Shown here piece by piece: positions 19,704 through 29,565 of a DNA stretch of 64,000 nt. The position numbers were made by a program, and so were the translations under genes. The first letter of the stretch is position 1. Every line of letters begins with the position of its first letter. The notes below the pieces were generated by a model. That model was not told the origin of the DNA and searched no databases. It saw only the letters and a list, made by a program, of their open reading frames with translations. The DNA comes from Streptomyces griseoluteus (GTDB lineage Bacteria > Actinomycetota > Actinomycetes > Streptomycetales > Streptomycetaceae): the NCBI GenBank assembly GCA_000717735.1, contig JOBE01000018.1, positions 48,233 to 112,232 of the forward strand, in the 5' to 3' direction.

Positions 19704-20291
19704 ATGACCTCGTCAGAGAACCGCCGGATCACCGATCTCGGCACCCTCAAGGCCATCTCGCACCCGCTGCGGATGCGCCTCTACCGCGCCCTCTTCGTGG
19801 CCCGCACCGCCACCGCCTCCCAGCTCGCCGACCAGGTCGACGAGGCCGTCTCCCTCGTCAGCTACCACCTGCGCAAGCTCGCCGACCACGGCCTCATCGA
19901 GGAGGCCGAGACCCAGTCGGCGGACGGCCGTGAACGCTGGTGGCAGCCCGCCTCGTACGGCATCAGCGTCCAGGAGGAGGACGTCCGTAACAGTCCGGAA
20001 CTCGTCGCCGCGGGCGACGCCTTCGGACGGACCGTCAACGAACAGCGCGTCGAGCTCCACCGCCGCTTCCTCGACGAACGGCTCACCTGGTCCGACGAGT
20101 GGCGCTCCGCCTCCGTCAGCGGCGAGTGGCTGCCCCGCCTCACCGCCGCCGAACTCACCGCCCTCGGCCAGGAGCTCGAAGCCGTCCTCATGAAGCACGA
20201 CCAGGCCGCCCGCGCCGCCGAAGCGGCCGGCGAGACCGAGGGCCGCGAGAACGTCGCCGTCCACTTCCACGCGTTCCCCTACCGCTCGTGA
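19704..20291 (+). CDS. ArsR-type winged-helix regulator
   Basis: 195-aa transcription regulator. The first 90 residues form a winged HTH: LKAISHPLRMRLYRALFVARTATASQLADQV then VSYHLRKLADHGLIEE. The remaining 100 residues are an acidic helical tail (DEWRSASVSGEWLPRLTAAEL...), a layout common in Streptomyces regulators paired with MFS exporters. No metal-binding Cys cluster is seen, so it is not a classical arsenic or cadmium sensor. Its stop overlaps the MFS start. It likely represses its own operon via the palindrome upstream. Confidence 0.88.
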   Translation: MTSSENRRITDLGTLKAISHPLRMRLYRALFVARTATASQLADQVDEAVSLVSYHLRKLADHGLIEEAETQSADGRERWWQPASYGISVQEEDVRNSPELVAAGDAFGRTVNEQRVELHRRFLDERLTWSDEWRSASVSGEWLPRLTAAELTALGQELEAVLMKHDQAARAAEAAGETEGRENVAVHFHAFPYRS

Positions 20292-21523
20292 CGGCCACCC
20301 AGCTCGCCCTCGTCGAGCGCCCCGCCCACCGCGACCCCAACGTCCTGCGCTGGCTCGGCGCCTACACCGCCTCCACCACCGGCGACATGGTCTACCACCT
20401 GGCCCTCTCCTGGGCCGCCGTCCAGAGCGGCACCCCCGCGCAGGCCGGGATCGTGCTGGCCCTCAGCGCCGTGATGCGCGCCCTGCTGATGCTCTTCGGG
20501 GGAGTGGTCGCCGACCGGTTCGGACCCCGGCGGGTCGTCATCTCCTCCGACGCCGTCCGCTGTGTCGTCGTCCTGGGCGTCGCCGCCCTGCTCGTGCTCT
20601 CCGCCCCGGGGCTCTGGGCCCTCGCCGCCCTCGCGCTCGTCTTCGGAGCCGTGGACGCCCTCTTCATGCCCGCCGTCGGCGCCCTGCCGCCGCGGATCGC
20701 CCCCTCCGCCCAGCTCGGCAGGGTCCAGGGCATGCGGGGCCTCTCCTACCGGATATCGGTCCTGCTCGGCGCCCCGCTCGGCGGGCTCGCGGTCGCCCTC
20801 GGCGGACCGGCCGCCGCGTTCGGCGCGGCAGGACTGCTCTTCGCCTTCTCGCTGCCCCTGCTCCTGGCGCTCCGCCTCTCGCCGCTGCCCTCCGACGGGC
20901 AGCCACGGGAGAAGACCACCGCCACGCGCGACCTCACCGACGGACTGCGCTACATCCGCCGGCACCGCGTCCTCGGCCCGCTCGTGATCGTCGTCGCCCT
21001 CAGCGACCTCGGCTTCGTCGGCCCCCTCAACGTCGGCCTCGCGCTCCTCTCCGACCAGCGCGGCTGGGGCGCCGCCGGCATCGGCTGGGTCCTCGCCGGC
21101 TTCGGTACGGGAGCGGGCGCCGCGTCCCTGGTCCTGACCGTACGGGGCCGCATCCCGCGCGCCGGCCGGGTCCTCTCCTGGACCATCGCCCTCGGCGCGG
21201 TGTCGATCGGCGCCCTCGCGTACGTACCGCAGCTGCCGGCGGCCGTGGCCGTGTCCGTCGCGATCGGCCTGCTCGCCGGACTCAGCGGCGCCCTGTGCGG
21301 AGCGCTCACCCAGACCGAGTGCGACCCCGCCTACCTGGGCCGGGTCACCTCGGTGACCACCTTCTTCAGCCTCGGCGTCGCCCCGCTGAGCTTCCCGCTC
21401 ACCGGGGCGGCCGTCGGACTGTGGGGCCCGGCGCCGGTCTTCACCGCCAGCGCCGCCGTCTGCGCCCTCGGCGGGCTCTACGGCCTCTCGGTGAAGGCCC
21501 TGCGCCGCGCGGAGATGCCCTGA
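20288..21523 (+). CDS. MFS transporter
   Basis: 411-aa major facilitator with about 12 hydrophobic segments. The MFS motif between TM2 and TM3 is visible as GGVVADRFGPRRVVI. It resembles the macrolide/enterobactin exporter-type MFS group found next to ArsR regulators. GTG 20288 overlaps the regulator stop (GTGA), so the two are one operon and export of a regulator ligand is a reasonable guess. Substrate unknown. Confidence 0.9.
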   Translation: MTATQLALVERPAHRDPNVLRWLGAYTASTTGDMVYHLALSWAAVQSGTPAQAGIVLALSAVMRALLMLFGGVVADRFGPRRVVISSDAVRCVVVLGVAALLVLSAPGLWALAALALVFGAVDALFMPAVGALPPRIAPSAQLGRVQGMRGLSYRISVLLGAPLGGLAVALGGPAAAFGAAGLLFAFSLPLLLALRLSPLPSDGQPREKTTATRDLTDGLRYIRRHRVLGPLVIVVALSDLGFVGPLNVGLALLSDQRGWGAAGIGWVLAGFGTGAGAASLVLTVRGRIPRAGRVLSWTIALGAVSIGALAYVPQLPAAVAVSVAIGLLAGLSGALCGALTQTECDPAYLGRVTSVTTFFSLGVAPLSFPLTGAAVGLWGPAPVFTASAAVCALGGLYGLSVKALRRAEMP

Positions 21524-21538
21524 CAGTCCGCTTCCGGG

Positions 21539-22174
21539 TCAGAGCCCCAGCTGCCTGGTCTCGCGCAGCCGCTCGATCGCCTCGGGCTCCCCGTCCAGCT
21601 CCACCTTGGCCGCGTCCTGGCGCCCGTACAGGTACATCATCAGCTCACCCGGCTCCCCCGAGACCGTCACCACGGGAGTGCCGCGGTGGGCCACCGCCGT
21701 CTGGCCGTTCGGGCGGCGAAGTACCAGGCCCACCGGGACCTTGCGGCCGAGGAGCCGGGCGGTGCGCTCCAGACGGGACCAGAGGGCGTCCGCGAAGACC
21801 GGGTCGAGCGCGCGCGACGACCAGTCGGGCTGGGCGCGGCGCACGTCCTCGGCGTGGACGTAGAACTCGACGACGTTCGCCCCCTCGTCCACCTGCTTGA
21901 TGGTGAACGGCGAGAACCGCGGCGGACCCGTACGGATGAGCTGGATCAGCTCCTCGTACGGCTTGGCGGCGAACTCCGCCTGCACCCGGTCCTGCCGCTC
22001 CTTCAGCGCCGGTACGAGCGAACCGGCCGCCGCGTCCGGGCGCCGCTCGCGCACCACCACATGGGCCGCGAGGTCCCGGGTCCGCCAGCCCTCGCAGAGC
22101 GTCGGTGCGTCCGGGCCCGCCGCCTCCAACAGGTCGGCGAGCAGAAGCCGTTCACGTTTGGCATGGGTCGACAT
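21539..22174 (-). CDS. TIGR03085 / maleylpyruvate isomerase-like protein
   Basis: 211-aa protein of the DinB/maleylpyruvate isomerase-like group, most like TIGR03085. The N-terminal helix [22 protein letters not shown] carries the conserved Trp and His of this family; [19 protein letters not shown] carries the second conserved His pair. Members often bind a divalent metal and some use mycothiol. Here no pathway partner is adjacent. ATG at 22174; divergent from hisI, sharing an 84-bp gap. Confidence 0.82.
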   Translation of the reverse strand: MSTHAKRERLLLADLLEAAGPDAPTLCEGWRTRDLAAHVVVRERRPDAAAGSLVPALKERQDRVQAEFAAKPYEELIQLIRTGPPRFSPFTIKQVDEGANVVEFYVHAEDVRRAQPDWSSRALDPVFADALWSRLERTARLLGRKVPVGLVLRRPNGQTAVAHRGTPVVTVSGEPGELMMYLYGRQDAAKVELDGEPEAIERLRETRQLGL

Positions 22175-22258
22175 GACCGCCAGCGTACGACCGCCGCCAC
22201 CGGTCCGCCCAGTGGACGCTCCGCCGGACACCACCCCGGGGCGCGGCACAATGGCGAC

Positions 22259-22609
22259 ATGAGCAGCAATCTCGACCCGGCCGTCGCCGCCCGCCTCAAG
22301 CGCAGCCCCGACGGGCTCGTCCCCGCCATCGCCCAGCAGTACGACACCGGCGAGGTGCTGATGCTGGGCTGGATGGACGACGAGGCCCTGTACCGCACCC
22401 TCACCACCGGCCGCTGCACCTACTGGTCGCGCAGCCGCCAGGAATACTGGGTCAAGGGTGACACCTCCGGCCACGTCCAGCACGTCAAGTCCGTCGCCCT
22501 CGACTGCGACGCGGACACCCTCCTCGTCAAGGTCGACCAGGTCGGGGCCGCCTGCCACACCGGCGCCCGCACCTGCTTCGACGCCGACGTGCTCCCCGTA
22601 TCCCAGTAA
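22259..22609 (+). CDS. hisI: phosphoribosyl-AMP cyclohydrolase
   Basis: 116-aa zinc enzyme opening the ring of phosphoribosyl-[39 protein letters not shown] and the zinc cysteines in DCDADTLL and [10 protein letters not shown] are present. It is HisI only, without a fused HisE, as usual in actinobacteria. It lies apart from the main his operon and only 11 nt before trpE, so the two pathways share a transcript here. Confidence 0.97.
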   Translation: MSSNLDPAVAARLKRSPDGLVPAIAQQYDTGEVLMLGWMDDEALYRTLTTGRCTYWSRSRQEYWVKGDTSGHVQHVKSVALDCDADTLLVKVDQVGAACHTGARTCFDADVLPVSQ

Positions 22610-22620
22610 GGTCCCGTGCC

Positions 22621-24111
22621 ATGGATCTCGAGACCTTCCGCAAGCTGGCGGCCGACCGCCGCGTCATCCCCGTCAGCCGCAGGCTCCTCGCGGACGGCGA
22701 CACCCCGGTCGGGCTCTACCGCAAGCTCGCCGCCGAGCGGCCCGGCACCTTTCTCCTCGAATCCGCGGAGAACGGCCGCAGCTGGTCCCGCTACTCCTTC
22801 ATCGGCGTCCGCAGCGACGCCACCCTGACGGTGAAGGACGGCGAGGCGCACTGGCTGGGCACCCCGCCCGTCGGCGTCCCCACGGACGGCGACCCGCTCC
22901 AGGCCCTGCGCGCCACCGTCGAGACCCTCCACACACCCCGCGACCTCGCGTCCGGAATGCCCCCCTTCACCGGCGGCATGGTCGGCTACCTCGGCTACGA
23001 CATCGTGCGCCGACTGGAGAAGATCGGGGACTCCACCCGCGACGACCTGCGGCTCCCCGAGCTGACCATGCTCCTCACCAGCGACCTCGCGGTCCTCGAC
23101 CACTGGGACGGCTCGGTCCTGCTGATCGCCAACGCGATCAACCACAACGACCTGGAGACCGGCGTCGAGGAGGCGTACGCGCACGCCGTCGCCCGCCTCG
23201 ACGCGATGGAGGCCGACCTGGCCAGGCCCGTCGCCACCGCCCCCACGGCCCTCCCCGCCTCCGAGCTGCCGGACTTCTCCGCCCTCTGGGGCGGCCCGGC
23301 CTACCAGGACGCCGTCGAGGACATCAAGGAGCGCATCCGCGCGGGCGAGGCCTTCCAGGTCGTGCCCTCACAGCGGTTCGAGACCCCCTGCACCGCCTCC
23401 GCGCTCGACGTCTACCGGGTCCTGCGGGCCACCAACCCCTCCCCGTACATGTACCTCTTCCGCTTCGAGAACGGCTTCGACGTCGTCGGATCCAGCCCCG
23501 AGGCCCTCGTCAAGGTCGAGGACGGGCACGCGCTGCTCCACCCCATCGCCGGCACCCGGCACCGCGGCGCCACCCCGCAGGAGGACCACGACCTCGCCGA
23601 GGAACTGCTCGCCGACCCCAAGGAACGCGCCGAGCACCTCATGCTCGTCGACCTCGGCCGCAACGACCTCGGGCGGGTCTGCACCCCCGGCTCCGTCGAG
23701 GTCGTCGACTTCATGTCCGTCGAGCGCTACTCGCACGTCATGCACATCGTCTCCACCGTGACCGGCGAGGTCGCCGAGGGCAGGACCGCCTTCGACGTGC
23801 TCACCGCCTGCTTCCCGGCCGGCACGCTCTCCGGCGCGCCCAAGCCCCGCGCCATGCAGATCATCGAGGAGCTCGAACCCTCCCGCCGGGGCCTCTACGG
23901 CGGATGTGTCGGTTATCTCGATTTCGCCGGCGACGCGGACACGGCCATCGCCATCCGCACCGCCCTGCTCCGCGACGGAACGGCGTACGTGCAGGCCGGA
24001 GCGGGTGTCGTCGCCGACTCCGACCCCGTGGCCGAGGACAACGAGTGCCGGAACAAGGCCGCCGCCGTCCTCCGCGCCGTCCACACCGCCAACCGGATGA
24101 ACGGCAGCTGA
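22621..24111 (+). CDS. trpE: anthranilate synthase component I
   Basis: 496-aa chorismate-using enzyme. The N-terminal feedback region contains [18 protein letters not shown] (the LLES-type tryptophan-binding motif). The catalytic domain shows [69 protein letters not shown] and [20 protein letters not shown]. The glutaminase partner TrpG is not in this window. Located 11 nt after hisI, which suggests co-transcription. Confidence 0.97.
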   Translation: MDLETFRKLAADRRVIPVSRRLLADGDTPVGLYRKLAAERPGTFLLESAENGRSWSRYSFIGVRSDATLTVKDGEAHWLGTPPVGVPTDGDPLQALRATVETLHTPRDLASGMPPFTGGMVGYLGYDIVRRLEKIGDSTRDDLRLPELTMLLTSDLAVLDHWDGSVLLIANAINHNDLETGVEEAYAHAVARLDAMEADLARPVATAPTALPASELPDFSALWGGPAYQDAVEDIKERIRAGEAFQVVPSQRFETPCTASALDVYRVLRATNPSPYMYLFRFENGFDVVGSSPEALVKVEDGHALLHPIAGTRHRGATPQEDHDLAEELLADPKERAEHLMLVDLGRNDLGRVCTPGSVEVVDFMSVERYSHVMHIVSTVTGEVAEGRTAFDVLTACFPAGTLSGAPKPRAMQIIEELEPSRRGLYGGCVGYLDFAGDADTAIAIRTALLRDGTAYVQAGAGVVADSDPVAEDNECRNKAAAVLRAVHTANRMNGS

Positions 24112-24134
24112 GCACGTAGGGGATAGTGGGGTAC

Positions 24135-24776
24135 GTGAGTGCCGTACCCGTACCCCAGCCCCGGGCCGCCCGTGCGGTCGTCCCCACCGGCGGCCGCCGC
24201 AGCCTGGCCGCGGCCCTCCTCCTCGGCGCCCTCGGCGCCACCGTCGTCCTGCTCTCCGCGGGCCAGATCTGGGCGGAGGGCACCGCGTCCGTCGGCGGCG
24301 GCACCGTCCCCGTCGAGGCCGACGGCGGCACCGTCACCGGCGTGCCGACCGCCCTCGCGATCGTCGGTCTCGCCGCGCTCTTCGCCGTCTTCGCCGTCCG
24401 CCGCACCGGCCGCACCCTCGTCGCCGCGCTCCTCGCGCTCAGCGGCGCGGGCGCCGCGCTCGCCGCCGTCCTCGGCGCGTCCGACAGCTCCGCCCTGAAC
24501 GCGGAGGCCGCCCGCATCAGCGGCGACACCGCCGCCGCCGTGGCCGGTCTGACGCACACCGCCTGGCCGTACGTGACCGCCGCCGGCGCCGTGCTCATCC
24601 TGCTCGCCGGCCTCTTCGCCCTGCGCTTCGGCAAGAGCTGGCCGGCGATGGGCGGCCGCTACGAGCGCTCCGGAACCCCGCGCGCCGCACGCAAGGCGCC
24701 CACGACCGACCCGGACCGGCCCGAGGACCTGTGGAAGGCCCTGGACCGCGGCGAGGACCCCACCCACGGCGCCTGA
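24135..24776 (+). CDS. TIGR02234 tryptophan-operon-associated membrane protein
   Basis: 213-aa protein with four hydrophobic segments (about 24-43, 68-88, 93-114, 143-165), extracytoplasmic loop SAGQIWAEGTASVGGG, and a charged C-tail with RPEDLWKALDRGEDPT. These features fit TIGR02234, a family that travels with trp genes in actinobacteria and has no proven function. It starts 23 nt after trpE; GTG at 24126 is an alternative start three codons earlier. Confidence 0.85.
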   Translation: MSAVPVPQPRAARAVVPTGGRRSLAAALLLGALGATVVLLSAGQIWAEGTASVGGGTVPVEADGGTVTGVPTALAIVGLAALFAVFAVRRTGRTLVAALLALSGAGAALAAVLGASDSSALNAEAARISGDTAAAVAGLTHTAWPYVTAAGAVLILLAGLFALRFGKSWPAMGGRYERSGTPRAARKAPTTDPDRPEDLWKALDRGEDPTHGA

Positions 24777-24912
24777 CGGGGGAGCCCGCCGCGACGCGTG
24801 ATCGTCCCGGTACCCCCGATTCATCCTCGCGCGCCCGCGTGCGGGACAATGAGCGCAGAGCGTCCGCGCACGCGAGACCTCACCATCGAGCAACTGCAAC
24901 GAGGAGCAACTC

Positions 24913-25167
24913 ATGGCGGGCAGCGCCCACGGACACACCCCGGCCGCCTGGACCGGTGTCATCATCTCCTTCATCGGCTTCTGCATCGCCGGAGTCTTCA
25001 TGGTGGCCGCCAACCAGCCCGGCTTCTGGGCCGGCATGGGTGTCATCGTCCTCGGCGGCATCGTCGGCGGCGCGATGAAGGTGGCAGGCCTCGGCATGCC
25101 GAAGGAGTCGGCGGCCGTCACCGCCGCCCGCGAGGCCGCGACCGCGACCGCGCGGGCCCGTTCCTGA
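24913..25167 (+). CDS. HGxxPAAW family small membrane protein
   Basis: 84-aa protein named for its N-terminal motif, here HGHTPAAW at residues 7-14. Two membrane segments follow (WTGVIISFIGFCIAGVFMVAA and FWAGMGVIVLGGIVGGAM), then a helical Ala-rich tail. The ATG has a GAGGAG ribosome site. It sits between trpE and trpC, as I recall for other Streptomyces. Function unknown. Confidence 0.9.
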   Translation: MAGSAHGHTPAAWTGVIISFIGFCIAGVFMVAANQPGFWAGMGVIVLGGIVGGAMKVAGLGMPKESAAVTAAREAATATARARS

Positions 25168-25244
25168 AGCGCGACGACACACCCGAGAGCGCAGTCCGGC
25201 CGTGCCGGGCTGCGCTCCCGCGCGTCGGGGGCGAGAATCACCGG

Positions 25245-25784
25245 GTGGACCCGCAGCCGACGGCCGCAGCCGTGACCGACACCTCCCCCACCCGACCGGG
25301 TGAACCCGGCCCGCCGGGCGATCCCGGCCCCGTACCCCCGCACGCGCCGGGTTGGCACGGCGTGCCCGTACCGCCGCCGCCACCGCGCTCGCTGCCGCGA
25401 CGGCTGTTCGCGCCCGTCGCCACGCTCGCCGGGGTCGCCGCCGCCTTCGCGTACGTCGGGGCCGTCGACCCCAACGAACCCGGGCACTACCCGGTCTGCC
25501 CGCTGCTCCGCTTCACCGGCGTCTACTGCCCCGGCTGCGGCGGACTCCGCAGTGCCCACGCCTTCGCCCACGGCGACCTCCCGGCCGCCCTCGGCGCCAA
25601 CGCCCTCGCCGTCGTCGGCTACGGACTCTTCGGCGTCCTCATGACCTTCTGGCTGATTCGCGCCTTCCGCGGGGAGCCCATGCGCCTCGCGATCTCCTCG
25701 GTCTGGTGGTGGGGGATCGGGGCCGTACTCGCCCTCTTCACCCTGGTCCGGAACCTTCCCTTCGGCTCCGCGCTGGCCCCCTGA
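25245..25784 (+). CDS. DUF2752 membrane protein
   Basis: 179-aa protein with a proline-rich N-terminal 50 residues, then three hydrophobic segments. Between the first two lies the DUF2752 signature YCPGCGGLRSAHAFAHGD (Cys at 105 and 108). The CPxCGxxR pattern is conserved in the family and may bind metal or form a disulfide. The GTG start at 25245 gives a normal length. Third of three small membrane-protein genes between trpE and trpC. Confidence 0.85.
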   Translation: MDPQPTAAAVTDTSPTRPGEPGPPGDPGPVPPHAPGWHGVPVPPPPPRSLPRRLFAPVATLAGVAAAFAYVGAVDPNEPGHYPVCPLLRFTGVYCPGCGGLRSAHAFAHGDLPAALGANALAVVGYGLFGVLMTFWLIRAFRGEPMRLAISSVWWWGIGAVLALFTLVRNLPFGSALAP

Positions 25785-25883
25785 GGCGCCCGTGAGGCAC
25801 CGCGAGGACCCCGAAGAGAGTCCCAGCAGGTGGGACGCCGCTCCGCTCGATGCGATGACGGAGCCGTCCTGCGGATAGGATCG

Positions 25884-25943
25884 ATGTGGCTGAACCTGGT
25901 TCATCATCACCATCAACGTCCCGGAAGGGGGCCCCTCGCGTGA
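25884..25943 (+). CDS. possible His-rich leader peptide before trpC
   Basis: A 19-codon frame, [19 protein letters not shown], begins at ATG 25884 behind AGGA and ends TGA 25941-25943, overlapping the trpC GTG (25940) in a different frame. It has four consecutive His codons (CAT CAT CAC CAT), three of them the codon rarely used in Streptomyces, plus one Trp codon. This looks like an attenuation or coupling leader. It could also be chance, or the alternative trpC start at GTG 25886 could be real. No convincing terminator/antiterminator pair was seen. Confidence 0.4.
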   Translation: MWLNLVHHHHQRPGRGPLA

Positions 25944-26749
25944 GTGTGCTCGACGAGATCATCGAAGGCGTACGCGCCGACCTCGCAGAGCGGCAGGCGC
26001 GGGTCACCCTCGACGAGCTCAAGGAGCGCGCCGCCAAGGCCCCGCAGGCCAAGGACGGCGTCGCCGCACTGCGCGGAGACGGCGTCAAGGTCATCTGCGA
26101 GGTCAAGCGCTCCAGCCCGTCCAAGGGCGCGCTCGCCGCGATCGCCGACCCGGCCGGTCTCGCCGCGGACTACGAGGCGGGCGGCGCCGCCGTCATCTCC
26201 GTCCTCACCGAGCAGCGCCGCTTCGGCGGCTCGCTCGCGGACCTGGAGGCCGTCAGGGCCCGGGTCGACATCCCGGTCCTGCGCAAGGACTTCATCGTCA
26301 CCGCCTACCAGCTCTGGGAGGCACGGGCGTACGGAGCGGATCTCGCGCTCCTCATCGTCGCCGCCCTGGAGCAGGAGGCGCTGGTCTCCCTCATCGAGCG
26401 CGCCGAGTCCATCGGGCTCACCCCACTCGTCGAGGTGCACGACGAGGACGAGGTCGAGAGGGCCGTCGACGCGGGCGCCCGGATCATCGGCGTCAACGCG
26501 CGCAACCTCAAGACCCTCAAGGTCGACCGCACCACCTTCGAGCGCGTCGCCCCCGAGATCCCCGCGCACATCGTCAAGATCGCCGAGTCCGGCGTCCGCG
26601 GCCCGCACGACCTCATCGCCTACGCCAACGCGGGCGCCGACGCGGTCCTGGTCGGCGAGTCCCTCGTCACCGGCCGCGACCCGAAGGCCGCCGTCGCCGA
26701 CCTCGTCGCCGCCGGCGCCCACCCCGCCCTCCGGCACGGCCGGAGCTGA
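25940..26749 (+). CDS. trpC: indole-3-glycerol phosphate synthase
   Basis: 269-aa (beta-alpha)8 enzyme converting CdRP to indoleglycerol phosphate. Phosphate and catalytic blocks: [11 protein letters not shown] (catalytic Lys), [44 protein letters not shown] and [10 protein letters not shown]. The length matches Streptomyces TrpC. GTG 25940 follows GGAAGGGGG at a proper distance; a GTG at 25886 would add 18 residues without family similarity. Confidence 0.96.
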   Translation: MSVLDEIIEGVRADLAERQARVTLDELKERAAKAPQAKDGVAALRGDGVKVICEVKRSSPSKGALAAIADPAGLAADYEAGGAAVISVLTEQRRFGGSLADLEAVRARVDIPVLRKDFIVTAYQLWEARAYGADLALLIVAALEQEALVSLIERAESIGLTPLVEVHDEDEVERAVDAGARIIGVNARNLKTLKVDRTTFERVAPEIPAHIVKIAESGVRGPHDLIAYANAGADAVLVGESLVTGRDPKAAVADLVAAGAHPALRHGRS

Positions 26750-26756
26750 CCGAGCC

Positions 26757-27047
26757 ATGACCCGCCGCCGCGCCACGCCGACCTCCCGGGGCACCGCCCC
26801 GGGTCCGGTCGGCATGCCGTCGGCGAACCCCGTGGGGCGGCGCCGCCTGCTGCGTACCGCAGCGTCCGTCCCCGCCCACGCTCCGCTGGCCCGTGGCTGC
26901 CGGCCGCGTGGCTGCCGCGCACCCGCCCGCCGTGTCCACGGCCGCCGGGTGCGGTACGTCATCGGCTCCGAGCCCGGCCAGGTCAACGGCATGCGATGGC
27001 GTCCGCGCCTCGCGCGCGTACTCACACACGACCTCGACGCCATCTGA
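26757..27047 (+). CDS. trpM: tryptophan biosynthesis modulator TrpM
   Basis: A 96-aa, very basic protein directly after trpC (7-nt gap). The conserved core is LARGCRPRGCRAPARRV followed by HGRRVRYVIGSEPGQVNGMRW, which I recognise as the small Streptomyces protein TrpM (also called TrpX), located between trpC and trpB and reported to modulate tryptophan synthesis and development in S. coelicolor. The N-terminal 45 residues are variable; internal starts could give a shorter product. Cys residues at about 48 and 53 are in the core. Confidence 0.8.
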   Translation: MTRRRATPTSRGTAPGPVGMPSANPVGRRRLLRTAASVPAHAPLARGCRPRGCRAPARRVHGRRVRYVIGSEPGQVNGMRWRPRLARVLTHDLDAI

Positions 27048-27084
27048 CACGCCGAGCGCCGACCGGGAGCTGTGACCCCACCGC

Positions 27085-27289
27085 CGTGTGGGCAGTCGTC
27101 CCGCTGGGCGGGACGGGTGGGCACACGGGACGGCGCCCTCGGCGGCGCCTCCGCCCCCTGCGCCTACCCGCACCCACCAGTGCGCCGCACCAGGGGGGCG
27201 GGTCCAGGCTCGGAAGCCCAGGCCCGGCAAGGGGCGCCGTTCCGTTGTGCCCACCCGTCCCGCCCCAGCGGGACGACTGCCCACAACGG
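27085..27289. repeat. pair of opposed REP-like palindromes between trpM and trpB
   Basis: Unit 1 (27085-27128) and unit 2 (27242-27289) are each imperfect hairpins: outer arms CCGTGTG/CACACGG or CCGTTGTG/CACAACGG, inner arms GTCCCGC/GCGGGAC. The asymmetric parts between the arms show that the two units are inverted relative to each other, so the 205-bp block is a REP doublet (REPIN-like). It fills most of the 353-bp gap between trpM (ends 27047) and trpB. The remaining DNA holds GTGAC-N12-GTCAC (27348-27369), a possible operator near trpB, and no other gene. Confidence 0.7.
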
Positions 27290-27400
27290 GGTGGTGGCGG
27301 ACGGTCGGCGACGGCGTTGCCGTACGTGTGTGGTTCGCGCGCATAACGTGACCATCAACCCCACGTCACACGGGGCATCCGCCCCGCGAGGAGCAACCGC

Positions 27401-28683
<1,283 letters not shown>

Positions 28684-28687
<4 letters not shown>

Positions 28688-29502
28688 CCGGCAACATCCA
28701 GCTGCTCAGCGACACCCTCGCCAAGGCGAAGGCCGACAACAGGGCGGCGCTCATCGCCTACCTGCCGGCCGGCTTCCCGACCGTCGACGGCGGCATCGCG
28801 GCCATCAAGGCCGTCTTCGACGGCGGCGCGGACGTCGTCGAGGTCGGCCTCCCGCACAGCGACCCGGTGCTCGACGGGCCGGTCATCCAGACCGCCGACG
28901 ACATCGCCCTGCGCGGCGGCGTCAAGATCGCCGACGTGATGCGCACGGTCAAGGAGGCCCACGCGGCCACCGGCAAGCCCGTCCTCGTCATGACGTACTG
29001 GAACCCGATCGACCGGTACGGCGTCGAGCGCTTCACCGAGGAGCTCGCCGCCGCCGGCGGCGCCGGCTGCATCCTGCCCGACCTGCCGGTCCAGGAGTCC
29101 GCCCTCTGGCGCGAGCACGCCGACAAGCACGGTCTCGCCACCGTCTTCGTCGTCGCGCCCAGCAGCAAGGACGAGCGCCTCGCCACCATCACGGCGGCCG
29201 GCTCCGGCTTCGTCTACGCCGCCTCCCTGATGGGGGTCACCGGCACCCGCGAGTCGGTCGGCGAACAGGCCGCCGACCTCGTCCGCCGCACCCGGGCGAC
29301 TGCGGAGCTCCCCGTCTGCGTCGGGCTCGGCGTCTCCGACGCCAAGCAGGCGCGCGAGGTCGCGGCCTTCGCCGACGGCGTCATCGTCGGCTCCGCCTTC
29401 GTGAAGCGGATCCTCGACGCCGACGGCGACGAGGCCGCGGGACTCGCCGCCGTAAGGGAACTGGCGGCCGAACTCGCCGAGGGTGTCCGCCGCGTTTCGT
29501 AA
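28684..29502 (+). CDS. trpA: tryptophan synthase subunit alpha
   Basis: 272-aa (beta-alpha)8 subunit cleaving indoleglycerol phosphate to indole, which is channelled to Trp[13 protein letters not shown], the catalytic Glu/Asp block [27 protein letters not shown], and the phosphate loop [11 protein letters not shown] ... [12 protein letters not shown] are present. GTGA overlap with trpB, and a terminator follows. Confidence 0.98.
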
Positions 29503-29522
29503 CCCATTCGGATGGATCTGGG

Positions 29523-29552
29523 ACCGGGGAGGCACGCACGTGCCTCCCCGGT
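29523..29552 (+). terminator. terminator after trpA
   Basis: ACCGGGGAGGCAC-N4-GTGCCTCCCCGGT, a perfect 13-bp stem with 4-nt loop, 20 nt after the trpA stop and just before the DsbA-like gene. Confidence 0.82.
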
Positions 29553-29565
29553 TCGTTCCTGAGGT

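Noticed and set aside
25785..25883. T-box-like GGTGGGAC in the trpC leader
   Set aside because: Lacks the conserved ACCGCG of the T-box bulge, and the gap after the DUF2752 gene is too short for Stem I.
26996..27351. Several short frames in the trpM-trpB gap
   Set aside because: They read through the REP-like palindromes and share only repeat-derived peptides such as GSRPAGRDGWA.
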